NCBI RefSeq assembly: GCF_900141815.1
Contig: NZ_FQYR01000003.1
Span: 434,001-498,000, forward strand
Direction: 5' to 3'
From: Rubritalea squalenifaciens DSM 18772
Lineage (GTDB): Bacteria > Verrucomicrobiota > Verrucomicrobiia > Verrucomicrobiales > Akkermansiaceae
Length of the DNA: 64,000 nt
Part shown: piece after piece, positions 26,065 through 34,820 of the stretch
Layout: the number at the start of each line of letters is the position of its first letter
Position numbering within the stretch: the stretch's first letter is position 1
Notes under the pieces: model-generated
Seen by the model: only the letters and a program-made list of their open reading frames with translations
The model's database searches: none
Told to the model about the DNA's origin: nothing
Program-made: the position numbers and the translations under genes

Positions 26065-26649
26065 ATGGTTTTAAATATTGTTCAATACGGTGATCCGGTC
26101 CTGCGCAAGAAGTGCAGAGAGGTGGAGCAAGTGGATAAAGAAATCGAGCAATTTGTCGATGATATGCTCGAGACCATGCGTGATGCCCAAGGTGTTGGCC
26201 TTGCTGCTCCACAAGTGGGTGTTGACCTGCGTCTTGCCGTAGTGGATGTAGCCCATGATCCGGAATGCATCAGCTTCCTCAAGGTCAATGGCGAGGATGC
26301 TAAGCTGGAAGACATCATGCCTTTGGTGTTTATTAACCCAGAGTTGAAGTTTGGTAAGGACAAAGATTTGGATACCGAAGGCTGCTTGAGCATCCAGGAA
26401 ATACGTGCCAAAGTTCGTCGTCCAGTCGTAGTCAAAGCGACTTTGCCGCAGCTTGACGGCAGTGTGCTGCACATTGAGACTGATGGTCTTCTCTCCAGAG
26501 CGATCCAGCATGAAGTGGATCATCTCAATGGGATTTTATTCACTGACCGTGTGAGCTCCGTAGCGAAAACACGCTTGAAGCGTAAGCTCCAGAATCTGGC
26601 TGATACAGATTGGGAGCCCCATGGTGAGACTCCCAATCTTGCCAAATAA
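26065..26649 (+). CDS. def: Peptide deformylase
   Basis: 194 residues. All three motifs are present: GVGLAAPQ (43-50), EGCLS (105-109, metal-binding C107) and HEVDH (149-153, H149 and H153 plus catalytic E150). Removes the formyl group from nascent proteins. fmt is not adjacent, unlike in many genomes. A perfect 10-bp inverted repeat (agattgggag / ctcccaatct, 26607-26639) within its last codons may act as a transcript end. Confidence 0.95.
   Translation: MVLNIVQYGDPVLRKKCREVEQVDKEIEQFVDDMLETMRDAQGVGLAAPQVGVDLRLAVVDVAHDPECISFLKVNGEDAKLEDIMPLVFINPELKFGKDKDLDTEGCLSIQEIRAKVRRPVVVKATLPQLDGSVLHIETDGLLSRAIQHEVDHLNGILFTDRVSSVAKTRLKRKLQNLADTDWEPHGETPNLAK
26607..26639 (+). other. Hairpin inside the 3' end of def
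   Basis: Perfect 10-bp inverted repeat with a 13-base loop overlapping the last codons of def. No T-run follows. def and the next gene converge with only 6 bp between, so this could be the only stop signal available. Confidence 0.4.
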
Positions 26650-26655
26650 GCTGGT

Positions 26656-27951
26656 TTAAAGCTCAAATTTTAGAATGACGGGATAGGCCTGAGTTGGGTC
26701 GCCCGTCATTTTTATTGTCTCAGAGAGGTGTTTGTCCAGGCGAGGCGCTTTGCCTTCGTGGACTTTGGTGCCGTTGATGTTCACGGTGAACGCTTGATCC
26801 AGGTTGATCAGCTTGTCGTTGAGAAAGACATTCAGTGTGACTCCTGTCAGGGGGGTGAGCTTGTCATTCTCCTTGTCGATCACATCGGCTTTGATGTTGA
26901 TGATATTCTTTGCTTTGTCAGCGTGTGCTTCAATGCGACAGACTTTCGGGATGTTGTCACCTGATAGACCGAGCCAGTAGAACATTGGGCGGGTGAGTTT
27001 CTGGGCTGGGGAGGTTACCCAGACGAGTTTGGAAGGTTGAGGGTCGCGGGAGTGCTGGGCTAGCCAGACTGGACCCAAGCCGTAATCCCATCCACCATGT
27101 CCTTTGCCTTCGTGGATATTGATCTTGTGAACATAGTGACCAGGGTTCGCTTGCTCAAATTTGTCCAGAACCTGATGTAGTTCCTTGGCCAAACCGACAC
27201 GGTTAAACATGGTGTCGTTTCCACCGATGTCTGTCCGCATCGGGGTGTCTCTGAGATTTTCAGCGGTTGTGTGGGAGCCGATCTTTACCAAAGAGCCTGC
27301 TGCCATCGAATTGCCAGCGGCGAAACGGTCAGCCATATAGGGGAGTAGTTTATCGGTTCCGTATCCGCCCTCTGAAATGCCCAGCAAGTAGACTTTGTTT
27401 GGATCCACATTCCATTCGAGAATGGCGTGTTTGATCATGCGGTCAAAAACATCCACATTCAGGTCATGGTACCAACGTCCGAGGCGGTCGTCTGCCATTC
27501 TGGGCACAAAGAAGACACCGTGTTTTGGGTAGCGACCTGCAGCCAATGAAATTTGAGTCTGCCACTCGCGGGTGTTTACAGGCCATGCATGAGGGCCCTC
27601 AGCTTTGCCGAATTGCCCACCACCGTGGAGGCAGATATAGAGTGGAGATTTCTTGCCCTCTTCAGGAGTTTTATTGAGCACTACAAATGGCATGGTGTGC
27701 TCGCCAGTTTTGATCCCTTTAGCCACCAGTTTGAAGTTCTTGTCCGGCTTAGCGGGTAAGGCTGGAGGTAGTTCGCCAAAGGCCTTGTAGTCTGCGGATG
27801 ACTTATAGTCTTCTGCATATTTCTTCCACAGGGACTCCAGGGTGGTGGCGGCCTCTTGTGTGCTGAGAGATGCTGCCTCCTGCTCCGCAGAGTGAGCCAA
27901 TGGTGTACTCAGCGATAGAATGAGGGCGCTGGATAAAAGAGAGCGAATCAT
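26656..27951 (-). CDS. Secreted alpha/beta hydrolase (esterase/PHB-depolymerase-like)
   Basis: 431 residues with signal peptide (cleavage near AHSA, residue 22). Alpha/beta-hydrolase core: oxyanion strand LYICLHGGGQFG (~104-115) and nucleophile elbow GISEGG with S193. A histidine in EGKGHGGWDYG is a good candidate for the third triad member. The C-terminal ~110 residues form a separate beta-rich domain. Likely hydrolyses esters of polysaccharide or polymer outside the cell; substrate unknown. Co-directional with moeB 5 bp upstream, an unexpected pairing. Confidence 0.72.
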   Translation of the reverse strand: MIRSLLSSALILSLSTPLAHSAEQEAASLSTQEAATTLESLWKKYAEDYKSSADYKAFGELPPALPAKPDKNFKLVAKGIKTGEHTMPFVVLNKTPEEGKKSPLYICLHGGGQFGKAEGPHAWPVNTREWQTQISLAAGRYPKHGVFFVPRMADDRLGRWYHDLNVDVFDRMIKHAILEWNVDPNKVYLLGISEGGYGTDKLLPYMADRFAAGNSMAAGSLVKIGSHTTAENLRDTPMRTDIGGNDTMFNRVGLAKELHQVLDKFEQANPGHYVHKINIHEGKGHGGWDYGLGPVWLAQHSRDPQPSKLVWVTSPAQKLTRPMFYWLGLSGDNIPKVCRIEAHADKAKNIINIKADVIDKENDKLTPLTGVTLNVFLNDKLINLDQAFTVNINGTKVHEGKAPRLDKHLSETIKMTGDPTQAYPVILKFEL

Positions 27952-27956
27952 GGCAA

Positions 27957-29093
27957 TTAGGCAGGCGGCAGTGTGGGGTCGATCAGATCGCGGTAGGCAT
28001 CAATTCCGCCCTTCACGTTTGTGGTATTATTGATTCCCACCGTGGAGAGGAATTGGCAGGCCTTGGCGGAACGTCCACCCACTTTGCAATGAACGTAGAT
28101 AGTCTTGTTTGTCGGGATTTCTTGATAGCGCTCGGGAAGTTCCTGCAGTGGAATGTGGTGAGTCACACCAGGGATTTTGGCTGCCGCGTATTCTTCGGGG
28201 GTGCGGACATCCAGCAGGATGCCATCCAGGCCAGCATCAAGTTTCGTCTTCAGTTCGGTAATGGTGATTTCGTTCATCGTGTTTGTAGGTGCTAGACCGC
28301 AGAATCCCTCATAGTCTATGAGGTCGGTTACGGTCGGGTTGTCGCCGCATAGTGGGCACTGTGGATCTTTTCGGATGTTGAATGATCTGAAACTCGTGCT
28401 CAAGGCGTCGTAGTGCACGAGCTTGCCCAATGGTGGGGAGCCAATGCCCAGAATGAGTTTGATCGCTTCCATCGCTTGGAGTGACCCGATGATTCCAGGG
28501 AGTACTCCCAGTACGCCTGCTTCGGCGCATGAGGGAACCGAGCCGGGATCGGGAGGCTCCGGTAGCATGCAGCGATAGCAGGGGCCGCCAAGGTGTGGGG
28601 CAAACACTGAAATCTGACCTTCAAAGCGGAAGATGGAGCCGTATATGTTTGGCTTATTCAGGAAAAATGCCAGGTCGTTGGAAAGGTAGCGGGTGGGGAA
28701 GTTGTCTGTGCCATCAATGATGATATCGTAGCTCTCAGCGATTTGACGGGCATTCTGAGCCGTAAAACGCGCCTCATGGAGCTCGATCTCGATATGGGGA
28801 TTGGTTTCGTGGAGTCTATGCGCGGCTGACTCCAACTTAGGTTTTCCAATCCAAGATTCCCCGTGCAGGATCTGGCGCTGCAGATTGGAGGATTCCACAT
28901 GATCAGAATCTACCAGGCCGATGCGCCCCACACCTGCGGCTGCAAGATAGAGAGCTGCGGGGGATCCCAGGCCGCCAGTTCCAATACAGAGTACGGAGGA
29001 TTGCTTGAGCTTCAATTGACCTTCCTCGCCAACTTCGGGAAGTGTGAAGTGGCGGGCGTAACGTTGTTTCTCGGCTGAAGTAAGTTCTGGCAT
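27957..29093 (-). CDS. moeB: MoeB/ThiF-type adenylyltransferase with C-terminal rhodanese domain
   Basis: 378 residues. E1-like domain 1-250: GTGGLGSPAALYLAAAG (38-54) for ATP, ESSNLQRQ (67-74), DGTDNFPTRY (127-136), zinc knuckles C172/C175 and C246/C249, and C189 in SCAEAGVLG as possible thioester/persulfide cysteine. Rhodanese domain ~275-375 with catalytic C336 in HCKVGGRSAK. This fusion adenylates and may sulfurate the C-terminal glycine of MoaD/ThiS-like carriers for molybdopterin or thiamin synthesis. No moa or thi gene is adjacent, so which carrier it serves is open. Confidence 0.87.
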   Translation of the reverse strand: MPELTSAEKQRYARHFTLPEVGEEGQLKLKQSSVLCIGTGGLGSPAALYLAAAGVGRIGLVDSDHVESSNLQRQILHGESWIGKPKLESAAHRLHETNPHIEIELHEARFTAQNARQIAESYDIIIDGTDNFPTRYLSNDLAFFLNKPNIYGSIFRFEGQISVFAPHLGGPCYRCMLPEPPDPGSVPSCAEAGVLGVLPGIIGSLQAMEAIKLILGIGSPPLGKLVHYDALSTSFRSFNIRKDPQCPLCGDNPTVTDLIDYEGFCGLAPTNTMNEITITELKTKLDAGLDGILLDVRTPEEYAAAKIPGVTHHIPLQELPERYQEIPTNKTIYVHCKVGGRSAKACQFLSTVGINNTTNVKGGIDAYRDLIDPTLPPA

Positions 29094-29108
29094 GGGTGTG
29101 CAGAACTC

Positions 29109-30827
29109 TTAGATCAAGAACTTGTCGATTTCACGGACTAAATCATCAGGGGAATCCAGAAGCATTAGGTTTTTCTGTTCAGGGAGACCACATGCTTTCG
29201 TGGCAATGACTTGAATGCCCAGGGATAATGCCCTGAGTAGAGGGCGGGGAGAGTGCTCTACATGAGCTGGAAGTATGACGAGATCGCAGTCTGCCATGTC
29301 AGATATGGAGGCTTTTCTCCAGTTGAACTTCCCAAGAGGGCAAGATGATCCCTCATCAGCGTTTCCTAAGATCAGTAGTTCGATGTCTTTATCCTTGAGA
29401 GCCTCCACTAGCTCATAGATGCCTTTTCTGCCGAGGGCTGAGGCTGGGAAGAAGATCTTTTTACGTGAGTTGGTTCTCACGGTGACAGGTTGGGGGGCGG
29501 GTGCGATCCAATCGAGTTGTTGATGGTTTTCAAATTGTCCACATATGTAGGAATGAGGGGAAATGATACGGTTGGCGTGAAGTAAAGCTTCTTGCTCAAG
29601 CTTCAGATACTTCTCGACTGCTCGGAAGTCGGTGAGCGTAGTACTCTGTGGGTGCAAGAGATGAGCTTGATTCAGCTGCTCTTGGATTTTAGAGATTGGA
29701 GAGCGGTGTGCGAGTACGTCAAAGGTGCGTCCGCCTAGGACTCCTGCTTCCCAAAGATGTGGGAGTAGATTGATAGAGATGATGAGGTGGCTTACAGAGT
29801 AGTCTAGTTTCTTAGCATAGGATTCGGCTAACAGTCGGTCGTATCTGAGCAAGGTTTCTTGTAAGGCTTTACCTTGTTTGGGGATGCGCCTTAGTTGGAT
29901 AGCTTTTTTTATTGCGGTTAGTGGGCACTGTTTGACCGCGACGTTCTTGGGCGCACTCCACAGATACGAAGGAAAGAATCGAGTTGAAATCGGACTGAGT
30001 AGATGATCACCTTGGTTGAGCCGTTGCATTATATACTTCTTGAATTCAGGCGTTACCGCGTCGACCAATGCAGCGGTTTTTCCAAAGCGAATTGCATCCG
30101 GAGTTTGTGGAGCATTACGGAAGCATGAGGTAACATTACATGAATAGCAGTTTCCTATCGGTATTTGAGGTGATTCTTGTTTTTCCGGTTTAGATTCTTT
30201 GAGCGGTCCCGGAGGAGTGCCGCGGAATGTAATGATGAGTTGATCCTTCGTCAGTTTAGCTTCTATGAGAAGATCGAAGGATGTGGTGAAGCGTAGATCG
30301 ACGTAATTCCAATAGACCGTGGCATCCCGGTTGAGTTCAGAAAGTGATCCAGGAATTACCTGTGAATGTGCATGTCTCTCAATGATTCGTGAACCAGTTT
30401 TCAAGGCTGCGTCATAGAGAGCATTACTGAGTTGGCAGAGGCCTCCTCCTAAAGTGGGGATAATGCAGCCTTCACGTAGTTCTCTCCCCGTTACATAACC
30501 CTTGGTCTTGGTGGTGCGGCCAATTTGCTTCCAAAAGCTAAATGTTTCTCCCGCTGGTATATAAGTGAGGTTTAGTGCCCGGCATGCAATACGCAGATTT
30601 TGTACCTTGCCAGCCGTTAGCGTGGTTTCGGCAGGATTGTCGTGTGACCATAGCGCACTATGTGAGTGGGAGACAATAGGCAGTTCAAGCGAACTCTGTA
30701 TACGCTTGTGTCGCTTTAACTGGCTCGAACTCAAATCAACCACTGCCCGCCGCGCTTTGAGTAGGGTGGTTTTGCACGAAAAGATAACGGCACTGAGCCG
30801 CGTCGGTTCGGTATGAGTTAACGACAT
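29109..30827 (-). CDS. VanW family protein fused to a GT-B-type glycosyltransferase
   Basis: 572 residues from ATG 30827. The frame stays open back to 31049 inside the ABC gene, but no start codon lies between the ABC stop and this ATG. Residues ~70-205 are a VanW domain: LTYIPAGETFSFW, GYVTGRELREG, GGGLCQLSNALYDAA. Then a cysteine trio C227/C230/C235 in a CYSC...C cluster. Residues ~330-572 look like the end of a GT-B glycosyltransferase: IISPHSYICG, then KKIFFPASALGRKGIYELVEAL and a closing PLLRALSLGIQVIATKACG as in GT4 donor domains. VanW function is unknown, though it occurs in vancomycin-resistance clusters; the fusion suggests a cell-envelope sugar transfer role. Confidence 0.72.
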   Translation of the reverse strand: MSLTHTEPTRLSAVIFSCKTTLLKARRAVVDLSSSQLKRHKRIQSSLELPIVSHSHSALWSHDNPAETTLTAGKVQNLRIACRALNLTYIPAGETFSFWKQIGRTTKTKGYVTGRELREGCIIPTLGGGLCQLSNALYDAALKTGSRIIERHAHSQVIPGSLSELNRDATVYWNYVDLRFTTSFDLLIEAKLTKDQLIITFRGTPPGPLKESKPEKQESPQIPIGNCYSCNVTSCFRNAPQTPDAIRFGKTAALVDAVTPEFKKYIMQRLNQGDHLLSPISTRFFPSYLWSAPKNVAVKQCPLTAIKKAIQLRRIPKQGKALQETLLRYDRLLAESYAKKLDYSVSHLIISINLLPHLWEAGVLGGRTFDVLAHRSPISKIQEQLNQAHLLHPQSTTLTDFRAVEKYLKLEQEALLHANRIISPHSYICGQFENHQQLDWIAPAPQPVTVRTNSRKKIFFPASALGRKGIYELVEALKDKDIELLILGNADEGSSCPLGKFNWRKASISDMADCDLVILPAHVEHSPRPLLRALSLGIQVIATKACGLPEQKNLMLLDSPDDLVREIDKFLI

Positions 30828-30830
30828 CTG

Positions 30831-30852
30831 AAAAGCTGGTTTTCCAGCTTTT
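30831..30852 (-). other. Perfect hairpin between the ABC ATPase gene and the VanW fusion gene
   Basis: aaaagctgg / ccagctttt with a 4-base loop, lying at -4 to -25 of the VanW start on the minus strand. On the minus strand it ends in four T. Either a weak terminator of the ABC gene or a structure covering the ribosome-binding region of the next gene. Confidence 0.55.
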
Positions 30853-30891
30853 AGATACTGCGCTTTGAGTGTGGATATTTCGAGAAAAATC

Positions 30892-31824
30892 TTAGTCCCT
30901 GCGAGTGAGCTCGACAAAGACGTCCTCCAGTGTGGCCTGGTGGCGGTGCAAGGTGCGGATAGGCCAGCCGTATTGGGAAGCCATTTCGGCAATACGCTCG
31001 CGGGTGTCGGTGCCTGACTCACAAAGGATCGAAAAATGGATCCAGCCATCGTCTGATGGTTCGGTGATCACTTTCTTCACGTGCTCCAGGCGCTCAAGTG
31101 CAGCTTGGATAGTATCCCGGTCACCACGGATCTCCAGGCTGACCTTGCCGGCAGCGCGCATGTTCTTGATCAGGTTGACGGGGGTGTCTGAGGCTTTGAT
31201 CTGACCAGAGTCAATGATGACGACGTGGTCGGCCACCATTTCAACCTCGCTCAGGATGTGAGTAGATACCAGAACGGTGTGTTTTTCCCCGAGGCGCTTG
31301 ATCAATTTACGGATCGAGCGGATCTGGTTCGGGTCGAGGCCGTTGGTAGGCTCGTCGAGAATGAGAAGTTCAGGTTGGTTAATCAATGCGTCAGCCAGTC
31401 CAACACGCTGGCGGTAACCCTTGGAGAGGGTCTTGATCATGCGGCGGCGCATGTGCTGCAGACCGCACATTTCGAGCGCTTCACCTACGTGGTTGCGGAC
31501 GTCGCGGCCTCGCAGGCCTTTGATTTGGGCCCTGAATCTGAGATACTCGCGCACGCGCATGTCATCATAGAGAGGGACGTTTTCTGGCATGTAGCCGATA
31601 TTGCGGCGAGCCTTGATGGAATCTTTGAAAATATCGTGACCAGCGATGGTGGCTGTCCCGGAAGTCGGGGGGAGGTAGCCAGTCAGCATGCGCAGGGTCG
31701 TTGTTTTTCCCGCACCGTTAGGGCCTAGAAAGCCCACGACCTGGCCTTTTCCAACGTGGAAAGAGAGATCTTTTACGGCTGTGAAGCGGCCGTAGCGTTT
31801 TGTCAAATTATGAAGATCTATCAT
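30892..31824 (-). CDS. ABC-2-type transporter ATP-binding protein (GldA-like)
   Basis: 310 residues. Walker A GPNGAGKTT (34-42), signature LSKGYRQRVGLADAL, Walker B LLILDEPTNGLDP, and a C-terminal extension ending LEDVFVELTRRD that is typical of ABC-2 exporters such as GldA or the Nos/CcmA-like group. No permease gene is adjacent on either side, so the membrane partner is elsewhere or absent. The signature has the K-G-Y-R-Q-R form seen in gliding-motility/ABC-2 ATPases. Divergent from sucA. Confidence 0.83.
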   Translation of the reverse strand: MIDLHNLTKRYGRFTAVKDLSFHVGKGQVVGFLGPNGAGKTTTLRMLTGYLPPTSGTATIAGHDIFKDSIKARRNIGYMPENVPLYDDMRVREYLRFRAQIKGLRGRDVRNHVGEALEMCGLQHMRRRMIKTLSKGYRQRVGLADALINQPELLILDEPTNGLDPNQIRSIRKLIKRLGEKHTVLVSTHILSEVEMVADHVVIIDSGQIKASDTPVNLIKNMRAAGKVSLEIRGDRDTIQAALERLEHVKKVITEPSDDGWIHFSILCESGTDTRERIAEMASQYGWPIRTLHRHQATLEDVFVELTRRD

Positions 31825-31991
31825 GGTGTTGTGCGGAATTAATAGAATGTATGAACGAGATTGGCAAATAGGGCGAAAATGTCAGATGCGCGATTGACTC
31901 TTGCCCGTCGGACTTCTAAGTAAAGTCATCTCTCACATTGACCAAGCAATAAATGAGGTCATTGAGAAAGTTTCAAGCCCACGACATCACA

Positions 31992-34778
31992 ATGAAATCT
32001 TCTGTATCTGCCCGCTTAAACGCGGATCTTCTGGATCAAAAATACGAACAATGGTGCGATGATCCTCAATCCGTAGAGCCAACTTGGTCTGCATTCTTCG
32101 AGGGATTTGAACTCGGTGCTGCACAAGTCAAGAGCAAGGACGGCAAAGCAGCAGCTGGCGAAGGAGCAAGTTCTGTGCCAGCAGAAGCTCCAGCGGCGAG
32201 TGACCACAACCTGAATTTCAGAGGCCGTTGTGTCAGTCTGGTCTATAATTACCGTACACTTGGCCACACTCAGGCCCAGATCAACCCACTTCATGACGCA
32301 GCGGTACGTAACCCTCGTCTCGAGCTCAGCCAGTTCGGCCTTTCAGATGCTGACCTGGATCGTGATGCAACCACTCAGTTCTTCCGTGGCGGAAAGCAGA
32401 TGACTCTGCGCGAGATGCTTGCAGCACTTGAGGAGTCCTACTCCGGCAAGATTGGTTTCGAGTTCATGCACATCCATAATACTGAGGTGCGTAACTGGAT
32501 CCGTTCCAAAATTGAGCACAGATACAAACTGGATCTCAACAAAGAGACTAAGACCAAGGTTTTGAATTGGGTGCTTGAAGCTGAGCTTTTCGAAGAGTTT
32601 CTTGGTAAGAAGTTCCTCGGTGAGAAGCGTTTCTCCCTTGAAGGTGGTGAAGGCCTGATGGTGCTTCTGAATACCATCCTGGAAAATTCTCCACAGAGTG
32701 ATGTGAAGGAAATCGAACTGGGGATGGCTCACCGTGGCCGTCTGAACGTTCTCCGCAACTTCCTCCACAAGTCACTGACCACCATTCTCTATGAGTTCAC
32801 TCCAGACTATGTCCCGGCGATCGTGGCTGGTGATGGCGACGTGAAGTACCACCTCGGCTACGAAAAAGTACGTGAAATCAATGGTGGCGAAGTCCGTCTG
32901 AGTCTTGCAGCGAACCCGTCTCACCTCGAGGCAGTGAACGCAGTGACTGAAGGTAAGGCCCGTGCACGCCAGCGCATTCTTGGGGATGATGGTGTGAAGA
33001 CAGACCGTAAGCAGGTTCTCCCGATTCTCATCCACGGTGATGCCGCATTCGCGGGTCAGGGCTCCGTGGCTGAGGTGCTCAACCTTTCTCAGCTTCCAGG
33101 TTACCGTACAGGTGGTACGATTCATTTGATCGTCAACAACCAGATCGGTTTCACTACGATGCCTGAAGATGCTCGTTCATCCGCCTACGCCACAGACGTA
33201 GCGAAGATGATCGAAGCTCCTATCTTGCACGTCAACGGCGAAGATCCTCAAGAGCTGCTCTGGGCTGCCGAGTTTGCGCTCGAGTTCAGACAGAAGTTTG
33301 GCCGCGATGTCGTGATCGACATGTACTGCTACCGTCGTCAGGGACACAACGAGACTGATCAGGCTGCATTCACTGCTCCACACATCTACCGCAAGATCAA
33401 TAGCCGCAAGCCATTCGGCCAGAGCTACAAGCTTCAGCTTGTTGAAAACGGTTCACTGACCAAGCAGGAAGCAGATGCTGTCCAGGACAACATCTGGAAC
33501 GAGCTGGAAGACGGATACAAGACCATGCGTGAGCTGGAAGAGCAGGGTGATCGCTCCAAATTCAGTGGTTCTACTGCTGAGCCTCAGCCTCCATACACTC
33601 ATGCGCCAGCCCAGACTGGAATTTCTCGTGAGAAGTTCGACCACATCGGTAATGTTCTCACCACTGTCCCAGAAGGCTTTAATCTTCACCCGACACTAGC
33701 CAAGCGTTTCGTGCCGCGCCGTAAGGAAGCGATCGAAAAAGGTGAGGGGATTGACTGGGCTCTTGCTGAAGCTCTCGCATTTGGCTCTCTCGTGATGGAA
33801 GGAAATCCTGTGCGTCTCTCTGGTCAGGACTGCCGCCGCGGTACCTTCTCACATCGTCATGCTGTATTCTATGATGGTGAGACTCGTGAGCGCTACATCC
33901 CACTGCAGAACCTCTCTGGTGACCAAGCCAAGTTCTGTGTATACAACTCGCTCCTCTCCGAGGCAGCAGTTCTCGGATTTGACTATGGTTACTCACTTGG
34001 GTGCCCGAACATGCTCGTTATGTGGGAAGCTCAGTTCGGTGACTTCTCTAACGGTGCTCAGGTAATCATTGACCAGTTCATTTCCTCCGCTGAATCCAAG
34101 TGGCAGACACCGAGTTCCTTGGTCATGCTTCTTCCTCATGGTTACGAGGGTATGGGGCCTGAGCACTCCAGTGCGCGCCTTGAGCGTTTCCTCCAGCTCT
34201 GTGCTGAGAAGAACATACAGGTAGGTAACTTTACGACACCAGCTCAGTACTTCCACGCACTTCGCCGCCAGAAGCGCCGTGATTTCCGTAAGCCACTTGT
34301 ATTGATGACTCCTAAGAGTCTTCTTTCTCGCGCTGAAGCAGTTTCCAAGGTTGAGGACTTCATGGAAGGTTCCTGCTTCCAGGAGATTCTCCCAGACGAC
34401 AAGGTGTTTGAAAACCCAGAGAAGGTAGATCGTATCATCTTCTGTACTGGTAAGGTTTACTACGATCTCACCGAGCATCGTGATAAAGCGGGCATCGATG
34501 ATACCGCTATCCTCCGTGTCGAGCAGCTCTATCCATATCATGAGGACATGGTGAAAGCTCTTGTGAGCAACTTCCCGAACGCAGGCAAAATGGTCTGGTG
34601 TCAGGAAGAGCCTCAGAACATGGGCGCATGGAGCTATATCGCCCCACGATTGATGCAGACACTGCAGACTAACATCCGTTACTCTGGCCGCCGTGCAGCA
34701 TCCAGCCCAGCCACAGGTTCCAAGGCGGTTCACAAGCGCGAGCAAAAATCTCTCGTAGAATCAGCATTCAACGTATAA
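31992..34778 (+). CDS. sucA: 2-oxoglutarate dehydrogenase E1 component
   Basis: 928 residues from ATG 31992; the frame opens at ATG 31953 but the family N-terminus (QKYEQWCDDPQSVEPTWSAFFEGF) starts just after the second ATG. This segment is the E2-docking N-terminus of OdhA/SucA. Further marks are HRGRLNVL (thiamin diphosphate/active site), IHGDAAFAGQGSVAEVL, NNQIGFTT, and the RHAVFYDGETRE and CVYNSLLSEAAVLGFDYGYS blocks of the transketolase-like second half. It decarboxylates 2-oxoglutarate in the TCA cycle. sucB follows after 42 bp; lpd is not in the window. Confidence 0.95.
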   Translation: MKSSVSARLNADLLDQKYEQWCDDPQSVEPTWSAFFEGFELGAAQVKSKDGKAAAGEGASSVPAEAPAASDHNLNFRGRCVSLVYNYRTLGHTQAQINPLHDAAVRNPRLELSQFGLSDADLDRDATTQFFRGGKQMTLREMLAALEESYSGKIGFEFMHIHNTEVRNWIRSKIEHRYKLDLNKETKTKVLNWVLEAELFEEFLGKKFLGEKRFSLEGGEGLMVLLNTILENSPQSDVKEIELGMAHRGRLNVLRNFLHKSLTTILYEFTPDYVPAIVAGDGDVKYHLGYEKVREINGGEVRLSLAANPSHLEAVNAVTEGKARARQRILGDDGVKTDRKQVLPILIHGDAAFAGQGSVAEVLNLSQLPGYRTGGTIHLIVNNQIGFTTMPEDARSSAYATDVAKMIEAPILHVNGEDPQELLWAAEFALEFRQKFGRDVVIDMYCYRRQGHNETDQAAFTAPHIYRKINSRKPFGQSYKLQLVENGSLTKQEADAVQDNIWNELEDGYKTMRELEEQGDRSKFSGSTAEPQPPYTHAPAQTGISREKFDHIGNVLTTVPEGFNLHPTLAKRFVPRRKEAIEKGEGIDWALAEALAFGSLVMEGNPVRLSGQDCRRGTFSHRHAVFYDGETRERYIPLQNLSGDQAKFCVYNSLLSEAAVLGFDYGYSLGCPNMLVMWEAQFGDFSNGAQVIIDQFISSAESKWQTPSSLVMLLPHGYEGMGPEHSSARLERFLQLCAEKNIQVGNFTTPAQYFHALRRQKRRDFRKPLVLMTPKSLLSRAEAVSKVEDFMEGSCFQEILPDDKVFENPEKVDRIIFCTGKVYYDLTEHRDKAGIDDTAILRVEQLYPYHEDMVKALVSNFPNAGKMVWCQEEPQNMGAWSYIAPRLMQTLQTNIRYSGRRAASSPATGSKAVHKREQKSLVESAFNV

Positions 34779-34820
34779 CGAATCACTCTATCACATCCAT
34801 TTCTTACATAACCCAGCATT

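Noticed and set aside
30828..31049. Longer N-terminus for the VanW fusion
   Set aside because: The extra part lies within the ABC ATPase gene in another frame and has no domain; no start codon between the ABC stop and ATG 30827.
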